A program made the translations under genes and the position numbers. The notes beneath the pieces are model-generated. The model was given only the letters and a program-made list of their open reading frames with translations, searched no databases and had not been told where the DNA came from. A stretch of 16,911 nucleotides of DNA from Cladorrhinum sp. PSN259 (lineage: Eukaryota > Ascomycota > Sordariomycetes > Sordariales > Podosporaceae), in assembly GCA_033725935.1 (NCBI GenBank), contig MU867166.1:1-16911 (forward strand), in the 5' to 3' direction. Shown one piece after another: positions 1-8,228 of the stretch. Every line of letters begins with the position of its first letter. The first letter of the stretch is position 1.

Positions 1-19
1 CCGTTTAGCAGCAACGCTT

Positions 20-95
20 CCGCTACGCACCACTACAGGGCACAGCCCCTGTAGCCTAGTCTCTGCTACTGAGCCCAGTAGAGACCCTGCAGCTT
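20..95 (+). repeat. Left edge copy of a hairpin-rich repeat (inverted relative to the right edge)
   Basis: This segment matches the reverse complement of 16835-16911 at about 74 of 77 aligned positions, with one indel and two substitutions. It holds two short palindromes: CTACAGGG facing CCCTGTAG, and an imperfect CTACTGAGCCCAGTAG. Its inner end (CTGCAGCTT) abuts Gypsy pol directly. Positions 1-19 continue the repeat or its flank outward. It could be the end of a MITE, of another LTR family, or of a larger element; I do not recognise the family. Confidence 0.7.
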
Positions 96-96
96 A

Positions 97-873
97 ACAT
101 ATAATAATAGAATTAGTTTACGGAAAATAACACTCTTAATCACAGTAGACGACGATCCGTAGGAAGTGAACTTCGATATCCTACCTATAGGTCCTAAATA
201 CGATATAATTTTAAAACATCCGTAATTAAAGAAATATAACCCGGATATCGATTAGGAAAATAGCTATCTTAACTCCAGGCTTAATACCAAACGGATGAAC
301 AGAGCTAAACTAAATAAGGCTCCCAGGTGCCCAGAGGGATCAGAGGTCCCCTATAAGCAAACAAAACATATAAGCTACGACGAACTGATATTAACTGACA
401 GAGGAAGATCCAAGAAAGGACCCTCGCACCCTAAAGAACCAGAATAATAGGTAATATATATCAGACCGGAGAAGCTAAAGGACAACCCGAATAACGACCC
501 GGGATACGAACTTCCTAAAGAGAAGGAAGACCTCAGCAATATTCTAAAAGAATATCATAGTTTTACCGTCTTTAGATATAAGATAAAGAACGAGCTCCCC
601 GCGAGAACCTCTTTTAACCACGAGATTTGACTAAAGGAAGGAGCTAAATTACGATACTATAAGGCATACTACTTAAGGCTACGACAGGACTAGGCCTTAT
701 AAGAATACATTAAGAAGAATTTATTAAAAGGGTTTATTCGGGAGTCGTAAAGCGAAGCGGCCTATCTTATTTTATTTATACCTAAGAAAGGGATAATAGA
801 CTTAAGGCTTATGGTTAATTATCGCTAACTGAACGAGGAAATAATTAAAAATAGGTATCCGCTGCCGCTTATT
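97..873 (+). pseudogene. Ty3/Gypsy pol fragment: protease C-terminus to start of reverse transcriptase
   Basis: A single frame (codons from 97, 196 and 781 are in phase) runs through the whole fragment with internal stops. Around 180-260 it reads like the end of a retropepsin domain and the linker after it (an F-D-I-L-P-I-G then Y-D-I-I-L pattern, followed by a P-stop-L-K-K-Y-N-P-D-I-D motif in which the stop stands for Trp). At 808-870 is the first conserved RT block (D-L-R-L-M-V-N-Y-R, then N-R-Y-P-L-P-L). The protease active site is absent, because the left edge repeat cuts in upstream. The RT palm and catalytic aspartates are absent, because an LTR begins at 874. TAA/TAG stops at Trp and Gln positions indicate RIP. 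The fragment is non-functional. Confidence 0.85.
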
Positions 874-995
874 TGTTACGCCTCGCGCGTAAACCCCCGC
901 ACACGGACCCCGATGCAGGGCATCGTGGGGTTCATAACCAATCATTGGGCCAGGGATGGGAAGACCCACAAGTCCCGAGCAAACCAATCAGGAAG

Positions 996-1101
996 TGCTC
1001 AGTGTGATCAGTCGCCAAGACCACTGAGCACACTGAGCACCCAAGACTCAGAAGGATTGCTCAGTATGCTCAGCCGCCAAGACCACTGAGCACACTGAGC
1101 A
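996..1101 (+). promoter_or_regulatory. LTR1 cassette: doubled TGCTCAG/CTGAGCA palindrome
   Basis: Two 44-nt units (996-1039 and 1058-1101) differ at three positions. Each has two TGCTCAG-like words, a ten-base loop ending GCCAAGAC, then the inverted words CACTGAGCACACTGAGCA. The cassette lies between the CCAAT-like box and the TATA-like stretch, the usual place for upstream activator sites in an LTR U3. A role in transcription factor binding is inference. Confidence 0.6.
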
Positions 1102-1148
1102 AGGTACAATATACACAGGAAATGTATGTAGATAGCTTCACTATAAGT

Positions 1149-1173
1149 ATAAGAAGTGCTGGGCACTTCTTAT
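1149..1173 (+). other. Perfect 11-bp hairpin in the LTR body
   Basis: ATAAGAAGTGC at 1149-1159 faces GCACTTCTTAT at 1163-1173 across a TGG loop. The same hairpin occurs in LTR2 (3462-3482) and LTR3 (about 6987-7007). The LTR3 version has one A-T to G-C paired change and one G.T pair. It lies downstream of the probable promoter, so it would be near the 5' end of the transcript. Confidence 0.65.
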
Positions 1174-1372
1174 CGTGAGGACTTGGTTCCTTACGCAAGC
1201 AATTCAATCGTTCATTGTCTACAATACTCATAAGCAATACTTTGTAGAGCTACCTGTTAGTTGATAGTGATTGACCCCGTCTGAGAGCGTCCCGTAACCT
1301 TCGATTCCCCTGTCATATTACCCCAGGCGTACTGCCTTGCAGTCTGAACCCTACCCGGTGCAGGTTGTAACA

Positions 1373-2519
1373 AGAATGCGAAATGTGTATTAAGAGTAAG
1401 GCGGCAAGATATAAGCTGTACGGACTATTCGAACCTTTCCTTACTGTAGAACGAGTATGGGGATCTATATCGATGGACTTTATTATTAAGCTCCCCGACT
1501 TAACGGTACCAGATGGAATAGACGTTAAATATGACTTTATCTGGGTAGTGGTTGATAGACTCACTAAATGGGCCTACTTTATACCCTTTAGAGAAACTAT
1601 TATGGCAGAATAACTAGCCTATTATTTCGAACGAAATATCGTGAGCTAATACGGGCTGCCAGATGACATTACTTCGGATAGAGATAAGCTATTCATATCT
1701 AAGTTTTGGCAAGCCCTGATGAAATGACTGGACGTCAAATCCAAGCTCTCGACCGTGTTTTACCCCTAGACCGATGGATAGACCGAACGATTTAACCAGG
1801 TTATTGAATAATACTTTCGGTGCTATATTAACTTTGAGCAGGATAACTAGGTTGACCTGTTATTAACGGCATAATTGGTATATAACTCTAGCAGTATAGA
1901 GTCAACGAATGTATTATTATTCTTCGCCAATTACGGGTACTAGCCAAAGCTACGTCAGGGACCAGTAGCTGATGTGCCCAGAGCAGCGGTGCGTGTAGGA
2001 CGGTTACAGGAAATGCACGATATGCTGAAGGAAATATTCGAATTTATCCGGGAACGAATGCGCACTTACTACGATAAATATAGGGTCGAGGGACCTCCCC
2101 TCGAGGAGGGAGATAAAGTATTTCTTCTTATACGCAACCTTTATACGAAACGACTAAGCAGGAAACTCGATTTTAAGAAAATTAGACCGTTTAAAATTAA
2201 AAGGAAAGTTTCGATATTAAATTATAAACTTATCCTACCCGATTCTATAAGAGTACGAACTAAAGTATTCTATATTTCCTTACTTAAACCCGCACTAAGA
2301 AGAGCCAGACTCGAGACGCAGCTTAAGGTAGTAGACGACGAAGAAGAATTCGACGTTGAAGATATCCTAGATTCCCGAATTAGTAATAACGAACTCTAAT
2401 ATCTTATTAAATGGCTCGATTACGGATTAGAATCTAACTTGTGAGAACCTATTGATCTTTTGGACTGCTTAAAGAAGCTTTAGCAATTTTACCGATAGAA
2501 TCTAGATTAATCTAGGATG
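1373..2519 (+). pseudogene. Chromoviral Ty3/Gypsy integrase and chromodomain fragment
   Basis: One frame (codons at 1374, 1383 and 1974 in phase) covers the end of the integrase zinc-binding domain, with CxxC at 1377-1388. The catalytic core follows, with Asp codons at 1476 and 1677 and Glu at 1785; the last two are separated by exactly 35 residues, as in DD35E integrases. A C-terminal GPY/F-like region lies at about 2180-2200, and a chromodomain at about 2350-2480 (V-E-D-I-L-D, then Y-L-I-K-W-L-D-Y, then E-P-I-D-L-L). The chromodomain marks the chromovirus branch, whose integrases are targeted to heterochromatin. The HxxxH half of the zinc finger is missing because LTR1 ends at 1372. About a dozen TAA/TAG stops and a few TGA break the frame. 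The longest intact stretch is 1974-2399. The original stop cannot be placed. Confidence 0.88.
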
Positions 2520-2541
2520 TAAAATTTAGATCTAGGTTCGA

Positions 2542-3135
2542 CTAGTTAACCCCTAAGGATATAAGCTAGTTAGGGTTATTAATGTCCTTAAAGGATAGTT
2601 AGAGAGAATCGCCTATTGAGACTAGGAACCCCGATCCCGGAATAGTAGCGAAAGGAGCTACCGGTTCTCCCGTCTCCTCCTCCCGTAAAAGAGTAGACTC
2701 CTATAGAAAAGCTTCGTAGGCCTTTCCCTTTAGAGCACGAGATTATTCCTCTAACCGTATAATCTTTACAGTCGCTTTTTTTAGGACCGATACGGCAGCC
2801 TCGCGCTTATGATTAAGGCGGCGCTTCTCTTCCAAAATACCCCGGAGTATTTGAGAAGGATTATTTAGGATATTGTAAGCAGAGTTCCGACCCGCTAAGA
2901 GATAATTCTAATAAGACGAGCTTCGGTCGGAAACCTTATAATCGGATAACTGTAAACGCAGATAACGCGAATAATTTATAGGCATAGCGAAACTAAACTC
3001 GTCGGTAAATTTAGCGTTATTAAGGCGACGTTCTTTAAAAGACCGCTATTACGATTTCTTTTTCTATTAAGGTTTCTTCTGTACCCTGTTAGCGGATATT
3101 TTAAGGAATGGATGAAAGGGAGAACTTATAGTCAT
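2542..3135 (-). pseudogene. Antisense coiled-coil frame between chromodomain and 3' LTR, copy 1
   Basis: On the strand opposite pol, an ATG at 3135 opens a frame of exactly 198 codons ending TAG at 2544-2542. It has nine internal stops, all TAA or TAG, mostly where Gln fits. The N-terminus (M-T-I-S-S-P-F-H-P, then L-K-I-S-A-N-R-V) recurs in the other two copies, and the C-terminus shares a P-x-x-x-F-L-V motif and a final N-N-P then S-L-G-V block with copy 2. The middle is rich in Lys, Arg, Glu and Leu, with heptad-like spacing typical of coiled coils. The 3' end of the frame lies close to, and may overlap, the end of pol on the other strand. The function is unknown. It resembles, from memory, a class of unannotated basic coiled-coil proteins common in fungal genomes. 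Confidence 0.6.
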
Positions 3136-3160
3136 AACGATAAATTTCTTAGCGTCAGAA

Positions 3161-3196
3161 AGTCTTCGAGGCGAAGACTATGGAGGAGGGGAAACG
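3161..3196 (+). other. Hairpin followed by polypurine tract upstream of LTR2
   Basis: AGTCTTCG at 3161-3168 faces CGAAGACT at 3172-3179 across a three-base loop. The purine run GGAGGAGGGGAAA (about 3182-3194) then leads into the LTR, as expected for the plus-strand primer of an LTR retrotransposon. The arrangement recurs at 6691-6726 and, inverted and decayed, at 7659-7700. This identifies LTR2 as a 3' LTR. Confidence 0.75.
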
Positions 3197-3684
3197 TATT
3201 ACGCCTCGCGCGTAAATCCCCCGTATACGGACTATTATGCAGGGTATTATAGGACCATAACTAATTATTAGGCCAGGGATATGAAGACCCACGAAGTCCC
3301 GATATAACTAATCAAGATATGCCTGCTCTGATCGCTGCCAAGCATAGCGAGCACGGCGAGCAAGAAGCCTGCTCGCTGTGATCGCGGATTTATAGAGCGA
3401 GCAGAGCGAGCAAGGTATAATATATATAGGAAATGTATGTAGATAGCTTCACTATAAGTAGAAGAAGTGCTGGGCACTTCTTATCGTGAGGACTTGGTTC
3501 CTTACGCAAGCAATTCAATCGTTTATTGTCTATAATACTCATAAGCGATACTTTGTAGAGCTACCTGTTAGTTGATAGTGATTGACCCCGTCTGAGAGCG
3601 TCCTATAACCTTTCGATTCCCCTGTCATATTACCCTAGGCGTACTGCCTTGCAGTCTGAACCCTACCCGGTGCAGGTTGTAACA
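3197..3684 (+). repeat. Gypsy LTR copy 2 (488 bp), a 3' LTR
   Basis: It starts TATTAC (the family TGTTAC with one G-to-A change) and ends GTAACA. It aligns closely with LTR1 outside the cassette. The polypurine tract and hairpin immediately upstream show that it terminates the element carrying the antisense frame at 2542-3135. The right flank (CATAC) is in the middle of an RT gene of the same family, not a primer-binding site, and no matching duplication lies at the left of LTR1. Confidence 0.87.
3324..3412 (+). promoter_or_regulatory. LTR2 cassette: doubled TGCTCGC/GCGAGCA palindrome
   Basis: Unit A (3324-3362) and unit B (3370-3412) each place TGCTCGC-like and GATCGC words before a loop, then the inverted AGCGAGCA-type words twice. 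The position in the LTR is the same as in LTR1, but the word is different. The inverted LTR at 7208-7658 carries a mutated version of this same class. Confidence 0.6.
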
Positions 3685-6050
3685 CATACCTTATGCCCCT
3701 ATCTAGATCGATTTGCCTTTATATACTTAGATAATATCTTAATTTACTTTAAGACGCTCGAGAAGCATTAGGAATATATACGACAGATTTTACAGACGCT
3801 ATAAGACGCGGGATTATTAGTAAATCTATGTAAAAGCGAATTCCACGTATAGAAAATAATTTTTCTTAGATTCGAGATTTTTCCGGGAGAAATCCGAATA
3901 GAACCAGCCAAGATTACGGCAATCAAGGACTAACCGGCACTAATAAACTAAAAAAAAGTCAGGATATTTATTAGATTCATTAACTTCTATAGATCCTTTA
4001 TTAAAGGATTCGGCAAGATTACCAAATCCCTATACGAGCTTATTAGTAAAGGATATCCATTTAAGTGGAAACAAAAATAATAAGACGCCTTCGATTAGCT
4101 TAAAGAAGCTATTAATAACGAGCTAATATTACGAATACCAGATTTCAGTAAACCTTTCTAAATCGAGACGGATATATCAGACTTTACTATAAGAGCAGAG
4201 CTTTATTAATACTTCGATAACGGGCAATACCCTATAGGATTCGTTTCGAAAAAGATCTCTAGACTAGTACTCAATTACCTAATCTATAATAAAGAGCTTA
4301 TAGCCGTTATTAAAGCATTCGATAAATAAAGACCTTATCTTAGTAAGATTAAGGAGCCAGTGGATATTTTTATAGACCACCGGAACTTAAAGTACTTTAT
4401 TACTAAGAAACTGAGTCCTAGATAAATACAATAGGCAGAATTCCTAGCCCCCTTCAACTTCCGTATCTATTATATCAAAGGAAAAGAAAATACTAGAGCA
4501 GATACGCTTAATAAAAGACCCGACCACAAAGGTAACGAAAAATATAACGCAGTACTACTTTTTAAAGAAAAGGACGGAACCCTAAAACACGCAATTCAGA
4601 TCTAGGAAGACTACGCCAGAACCTACCATATAAAGTAGGAAAATTACGAGTTTTAGGCCAAACGATAAGACGTCGATAAGGATAAAATAGAAGAATTGGA
4701 GTTACGGGTAAAACCCGAGGACAACGACCTAATATAATACTTTAATAAAGCATACGTACTAATAGACAAAAGACGAGCGTATATTACTAAACTGCACGAG
4801 GATAAACTTAAAAGACACCCAGGAATTAAGAAAACGCTCGAACGCATATAATAACACTATACGTTCCTAAAAATAAAAAAGGTAATAAAAGAGATAATTA
4901 AAGAATGCGAAATATACATCAAGAATAAGGCGGCAAGACACAAGCCGTATAGGCTACTCGAACCTCTCCCTACCGCAGAACGAGCATAAGGATCCATATC
5001 GATAGACTTTATTACTAAGCTCCCCGCCTTAACGGTACCAGATAAAATAGACGTTAAATACGACTCTATCTAGGTAGTAGTTAATAGACTCACTAAGTGG
5101 GCCTACTTCATACCTTTCAGAGAAACCACTACGGCAGAATAACTAGCCTACCACTTTAAACGGAATATCGTAAGCTAATACGGGCTGCCAGATAACATTA
5201 CTTCGGATAGAAATAAGTTATTTATATCTAAGTTTTAGTAAGCCTTAATAAAACGACTAGACGTCAAGTCCAAACTCTCGACCGCGTTCTACCCCTAGAC
5301 TAATAGATAGACCGAACGACTTAATTAGATTATTAAATAATACCTTTAATACTATATTAACTTCGAGCAGGATAATTAGGTTAACTTATTACCAATAGCA
5401 TAATTAGTATATAATTCTAACAGTATAGAATCAATAAATATATTATTATTTTTCGCCAATTACGGGTACCAACTAGAGCTACGTTAGGGACTAATAGCTG
5501 ATGTACCTAAAGCAGCGGTACGTATAAAATGGTTATAAGAAATGCACGATATGTTAAAGGAAATACTCGAATTTGTCTGGAAACGAATGCGTATTTACTA
5601 TAATAAATATAAGGTCAAGGGACCTCCCCTCGAGGAAGGAGATAAAGTATTTCTTCTTATACGCAACCTCTATATAAAACGACCAAGTAGGAAATTCGAT
5701 TTTAAGAAAATCGGACCGTTTAAAATTAAGAGGAAAATTTCGACGTCAAATTATAAACTTATCCTACCCGATTCTATAAGAGTACGAACTAAAGTATTCT
5801 ATATTTCCCTGCTTAAATCCGTATTAAGAAGAGCCAGACTCGAGACGTAGCTCGAGGTAATAAACGACGAAGAAGAATTCGATATTAAAGATATCTTAAA
5901 TTCCTAAATCAGCAATAACGAACTTCAATATCTTATTAAATAGCTTAATTACGGACTAGAATCTAACTCGTAGGAACCTATCGATCTTTTAGACTACTCG
6001 GAAAAGCTTTAGCAATTCCACCGACAGAATCTAGATCGACCTAAGATATA
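3685..6050 (+). pseudogene. Chromoviral Ty3/Gypsy pol: RT C-terminal half, RNase H, integrase, chromodomain
   Basis: One frame (codons at 3685, 4903 and 5542 in phase) runs for 2.3 kb without a frameshift. It opens inside RT, with the catalytic motif at 3724-3735 reading Y-L-D-N, so the second Asp is lost, probably by G-to-A RIP. RNase H follows, with an E-T-D block near 4160, N-K-E-L-I-A-V-I near 4290 and D-H-R near 4378. The integrase begins with an H-P-G and then H-Y zinc finger (second Cys now Tyr), followed by core Asp codons at 5005 and 5206 and Glu at 5314, with the same 35-residue spacing as the upstream copy. The chromodomain ends near 6040. Dozens of TAA/TAG stops break it. It is a direct repeat of 1373-2519 and an inverted repeat of the right-hand copy. 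Confidence 0.88.
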
Positions 6051-6070
6051 AAATTTAGATTTAGGTTCGA

Positions 6071-6666
6071 CTAATCAACCCCTAAGGAGACAAGCCAGTC
6101 AGGGTTATTAACGTCCTTAGAGGATAACGGGGGATAACCGGCCCCTAAGACTAGGAACTCTAATTCCGGAATAGCGGAAATAGCCGCCTCTTCTTACTCT
6201 AACCTCTTTAACTCCTCCACAGAATCCATACCACGAGAAAGAGCCCGCGCCATCTTCACAGTCCATTTTCGCTTCTAAAGACGCAATCGGTTGATTTTCG
6301 CGTCCAATATAGCACGCGCTGCCTCCGCTTCCTCCATTTCAGCCTCCAGCTTATTATATTGGGAAACTATTTTACAAAGCTATTATACCGATACCCCCAA
6401 GGCATTATATAAGGCTTGATTATCTCGAATATACGCCGCGTAGCGAAAGGACGATATAGGCGAGGACTCGTATAAAATCGCCTTCCCTTCGCAGTAGGAA
6501 TACGCGCGCATTATCGTAATCGGGGACCGGAGAACTGCTTCTAAAAGAGCGTTATGCTATATAGTCCGAATGTAGGGGACGTTAGGTCGAAGGGACTTAT
6601 AATTCTTCTATACCCTATTAGCAGATATTTTAAGGAATTGGATGAAAGGGAGAACTCACAGTTATA
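6071..6666 (-). pseudogene. Antisense coiled-coil frame, copy 2 (divergent variant)
   Basis: It has the same position and orientation as the frame at 2542-3135. The start codon reads ATA at 6666, where copy 1 has ATG. One extra base near the N-terminus shifts the frame, after which a single frame runs to the TAG at 6073-6071 with six internal TAA/TAG stops. The end blocks (L-K-I-S-A-N-R-V, and F-L-V then N-N-P-D-W-L-V-S-L-G-V) match copy 1. The middle differs almost completely at base level but keeps the same type: an aromatic-rich segment, then a Glu/Ala/Arg/Leu coiled coil ending in a basic R-L-R-L-stop-K-R-K motif and G-M-D-S-V-E-E-L. Conserved frame position despite sequence divergence supports a real protein-coding ancestor. 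Confidence 0.6.
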
Positions 6667-6690
6667 GCGATAAATTTCTTAGCGTCAGAA

Positions 6691-6726
6691 AGTCTTCGAG
6701 GCGAAGATTATAGAGGAGGGGAAACG
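6691..6726 (+). other. Hairpin and polypurine tract upstream of LTR3
   Basis: It has the same hairpin arms as at 3161-3179, with one mismatch, followed by the purine run GAGGAGGGGAAA. It marks LTR3 as the 3' LTR of the element carrying the pol fragment 3685-6050. Confidence 0.72.
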
Positions 6727-7207
6727 TGTTACGCTTCGCGCGTAAATCCCCCCGTACACGGACCCTAATATAGGGCATTGTGGGGTTTATAGCTAATTAC
6801 TAGGCCAGGGATGGAAAGACCCATAAAGTCCTAATGCAGCCAATCAGAAGGGACTCGACCGACTCGATATTCGAGTCCATCGAGTTACACACAGACCCAC
6901 CGACTCGACAGACTCGATAGTCGAGTCTCTCGAGTTAGGATACAATATACCTAGAAACATATATAGATAGCTTCACTATAAGTAAGAGGAGTGCTAGGCA
7001 CTTCTCATCGTAAGGACTTAGTTCCTCACGCAAACAATACAATCGTTCATTATCTACAATACTCATACGCGATACTTTATAGAGCTACCTGTTAGTTGAC
7101 AGTGATTGACCTTGTCTGAGAGCGTCCCACATCCTTCGATTCCCCTGTCATATTACCCCAGGCGTACTGCCTTGCAGTCTGAACCCTACCCGGTGCAGGT
7201 TGTAACA
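6727..7207 (+). repeat. Gypsy LTR copy 3 (481 bp), a 3' LTR
   Basis: It runs from TGTTAC to GTAACA and aligns with LTR1 and LTR2 outside the cassette. The left flank is its own polypurine tract. The right flank at 7208 is the inside of another LTR of the same family in the opposite orientation, so the two LTRs meet tail to tail. Confidence 0.88.
6852..6935 (+). promoter_or_regulatory. LTR3 cassette: doubled ACTCGA/TCGAGT palindrome
   Basis: Two 34-nt units (6852-6885 and 6902-6935) each read GACTCGA, spacer, GACTCGATA, then TCGAGT twice. They follow a CCAATCA box (about 6839-6845) and precede the ACAATATAC stretch. The plan is the same as in LTR1 and LTR2 but with a third word. Confidence 0.6.
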
Positions 7208-7658
7208 ATAATAGGGAAATCGAAGGTTATAGGACGCTCTCAGACGGGGTTAATCACTATTAACTAACAGGTAGTTTTATAGATTTCTTTAGAGAGAAAG
7301 TATGAGACTATAAAGAAGTTTATAGATAATGAATGTTATATTGCTTGCGTGAGGAATTAAGTCCTTACGATAGGAAGTGCCCAGTATTCCCTTTACTTAT
7401 AGTAAAGTTATCTATATATATTTCCTAAGTATATTATACTTTACTCACTCTGCTCGCTCCCTAAGTCCGCGATTATAGCGAACAAGCTTCCTACTTACTA
7501 TACTCGCTATATTTAGTACCAAACAGAGTAAGTATATTCTAATTAGCTAACTGGGACTTCGTAAGTCTTCGTATCCCTAGCCTAATAATTAGCTATAGTC
7601 TTATAATGCCTTATATCGTAGTTTATATACGGGGGAGATTTATACGTAAGGCATAATA
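7208..7658 (-). repeat. Inverted Gypsy LTR, truncated at its 3' end
   Basis: The reverse complement aligns with LTR2 from its first bases (TATTAT for TGTTAC, at 7658) to about 50-60 bases before the usual GTAACA end. The central cassette (about 7442-7532) is a RIP-mutated version of the LTR2 class (GAGCGAGCAGAG is still visible in reverse complement). This copy is more mutated than LTR1-3. Its internal side continues into the matching polypurine tract and antisense frame. Confidence 0.82.
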
Positions 7659-7719
7659 CGTTTCCTTTCCTTTATAGTCTTCGCCCCGAAGACTTTTTAA
7701 CGCTAAGAAATTTATCGCT
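7659..7719 (-). other. Inverted polypurine tract and hairpin region
   Basis: In reverse complement this matches the 3136-3196 segment: the hairpin arms around CTTCG/CGAAG and a purine run next to the LTR. It shows that the inverted LTR was also a 3' LTR of the same family. Confidence 0.65.
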
Positions 7720-8228
7720 ATAACTATAAGTTCTCCCTTTTTATCTAATCCTTAAAAATATCTGCTAATAGGGTATAGAAAAAACCTTAATAAAAGAAGA
7801 AATCTTAATAGCGGTTTTTTAAAGAACGTTATTTTAATAACGCTAAGTTCGCTAACGAATTCGGCTTTATTATACCTATAAATTATTTTCGTTATTTGCG
7901 TTTATAGTTATTTAACTATAAGGTTTCCGACCGAAGTTCGTCCTATTAAAATTGCCTTTTAGCGGATCGTAATTTTTCCTATAATATTCTGGGTGATCTT
8001 TCTTAAGTATTCTAAAGGATCTTAAAAGAAAAGCGCCGCTTTAATCGCGAGCGCGAAGCTATAGTATCGGTTTTGAAAGAAGCGATTACGAAAATTACGC
8101 GGCTGGAGGAATAGTCTCGGGCTTTAAAGAGGAAAGCTTATAAGGCCTTTTTACAGGAGTGTATTTTTTTATGGGAAGAAGAAGCGGAGGAATAAATAGG
8201 TCCCTTTATTATTATTCCGGGATCGGAG
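7720..8228 (+). pseudogene. Antisense coiled-coil frame, copy 3 (same variant as copy 1)
   Basis: This lies on the plus strand because the whole element fragment is inverted. From the ATA that replaces the start ATG (7720) it follows copy 1 almost codon for codon, with a two-base indel near 7745-7765 and many TAA/TAG stops. Matching blocks include F-K-E-R, then N-N-A-K-F, P-I-N-Y, Y-K-V-S-D-R-S-S-S-Y, and the basic coiled coil ending A-Y-K-A-F-L-Q-E. It is cut at 8228, just after P-G-S, by the start of LTR4. The function is unknown. Confidence 0.6.

Larger units (their letters stand above)
874..1372 (+). repeat. Gypsy LTR copy 1 (499 bp)
   Basis: It begins TGTTAC and ends GTAACA, an inverted terminal hexamer pair, and aligns over its full length with the LTRs at 3197, 6727 and 8229, apart from the central cassette. 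A CCAATCA box lies at about 984-990 and an AT-rich TATA-like stretch follows the cassette at about 1107. Flanking 5-mers are TTATT on the left and AGAAT on the right, so there is no target-site duplication. The right flank is Gypsy integrase, not a primer-binding site. It is therefore either a solo LTR with rearranged flanks or the 5' LTR of a deletion derivative ending at 3684. Confidence 0.88.

Noticed and set aside
802..987. Minus-strand 61-codon open frame
   Set aside because: It spans the RT/LTR1 junction, has no recognisable motif and no counterpart at the other LTRs.
991..1101. Repeat-spacer look of the LTR1 cassette as a CRISPR-like array
   Set aside because: There are only two units, the units are palindromes inside a eukaryotic LTR, and the same site in other LTRs has other palindromes.
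3268..3477. Minus-strand 69-codon open frame inside LTR2
   Set aside because: It lies within the LTR across the cassette and is not kept in LTR1 or LTR3.
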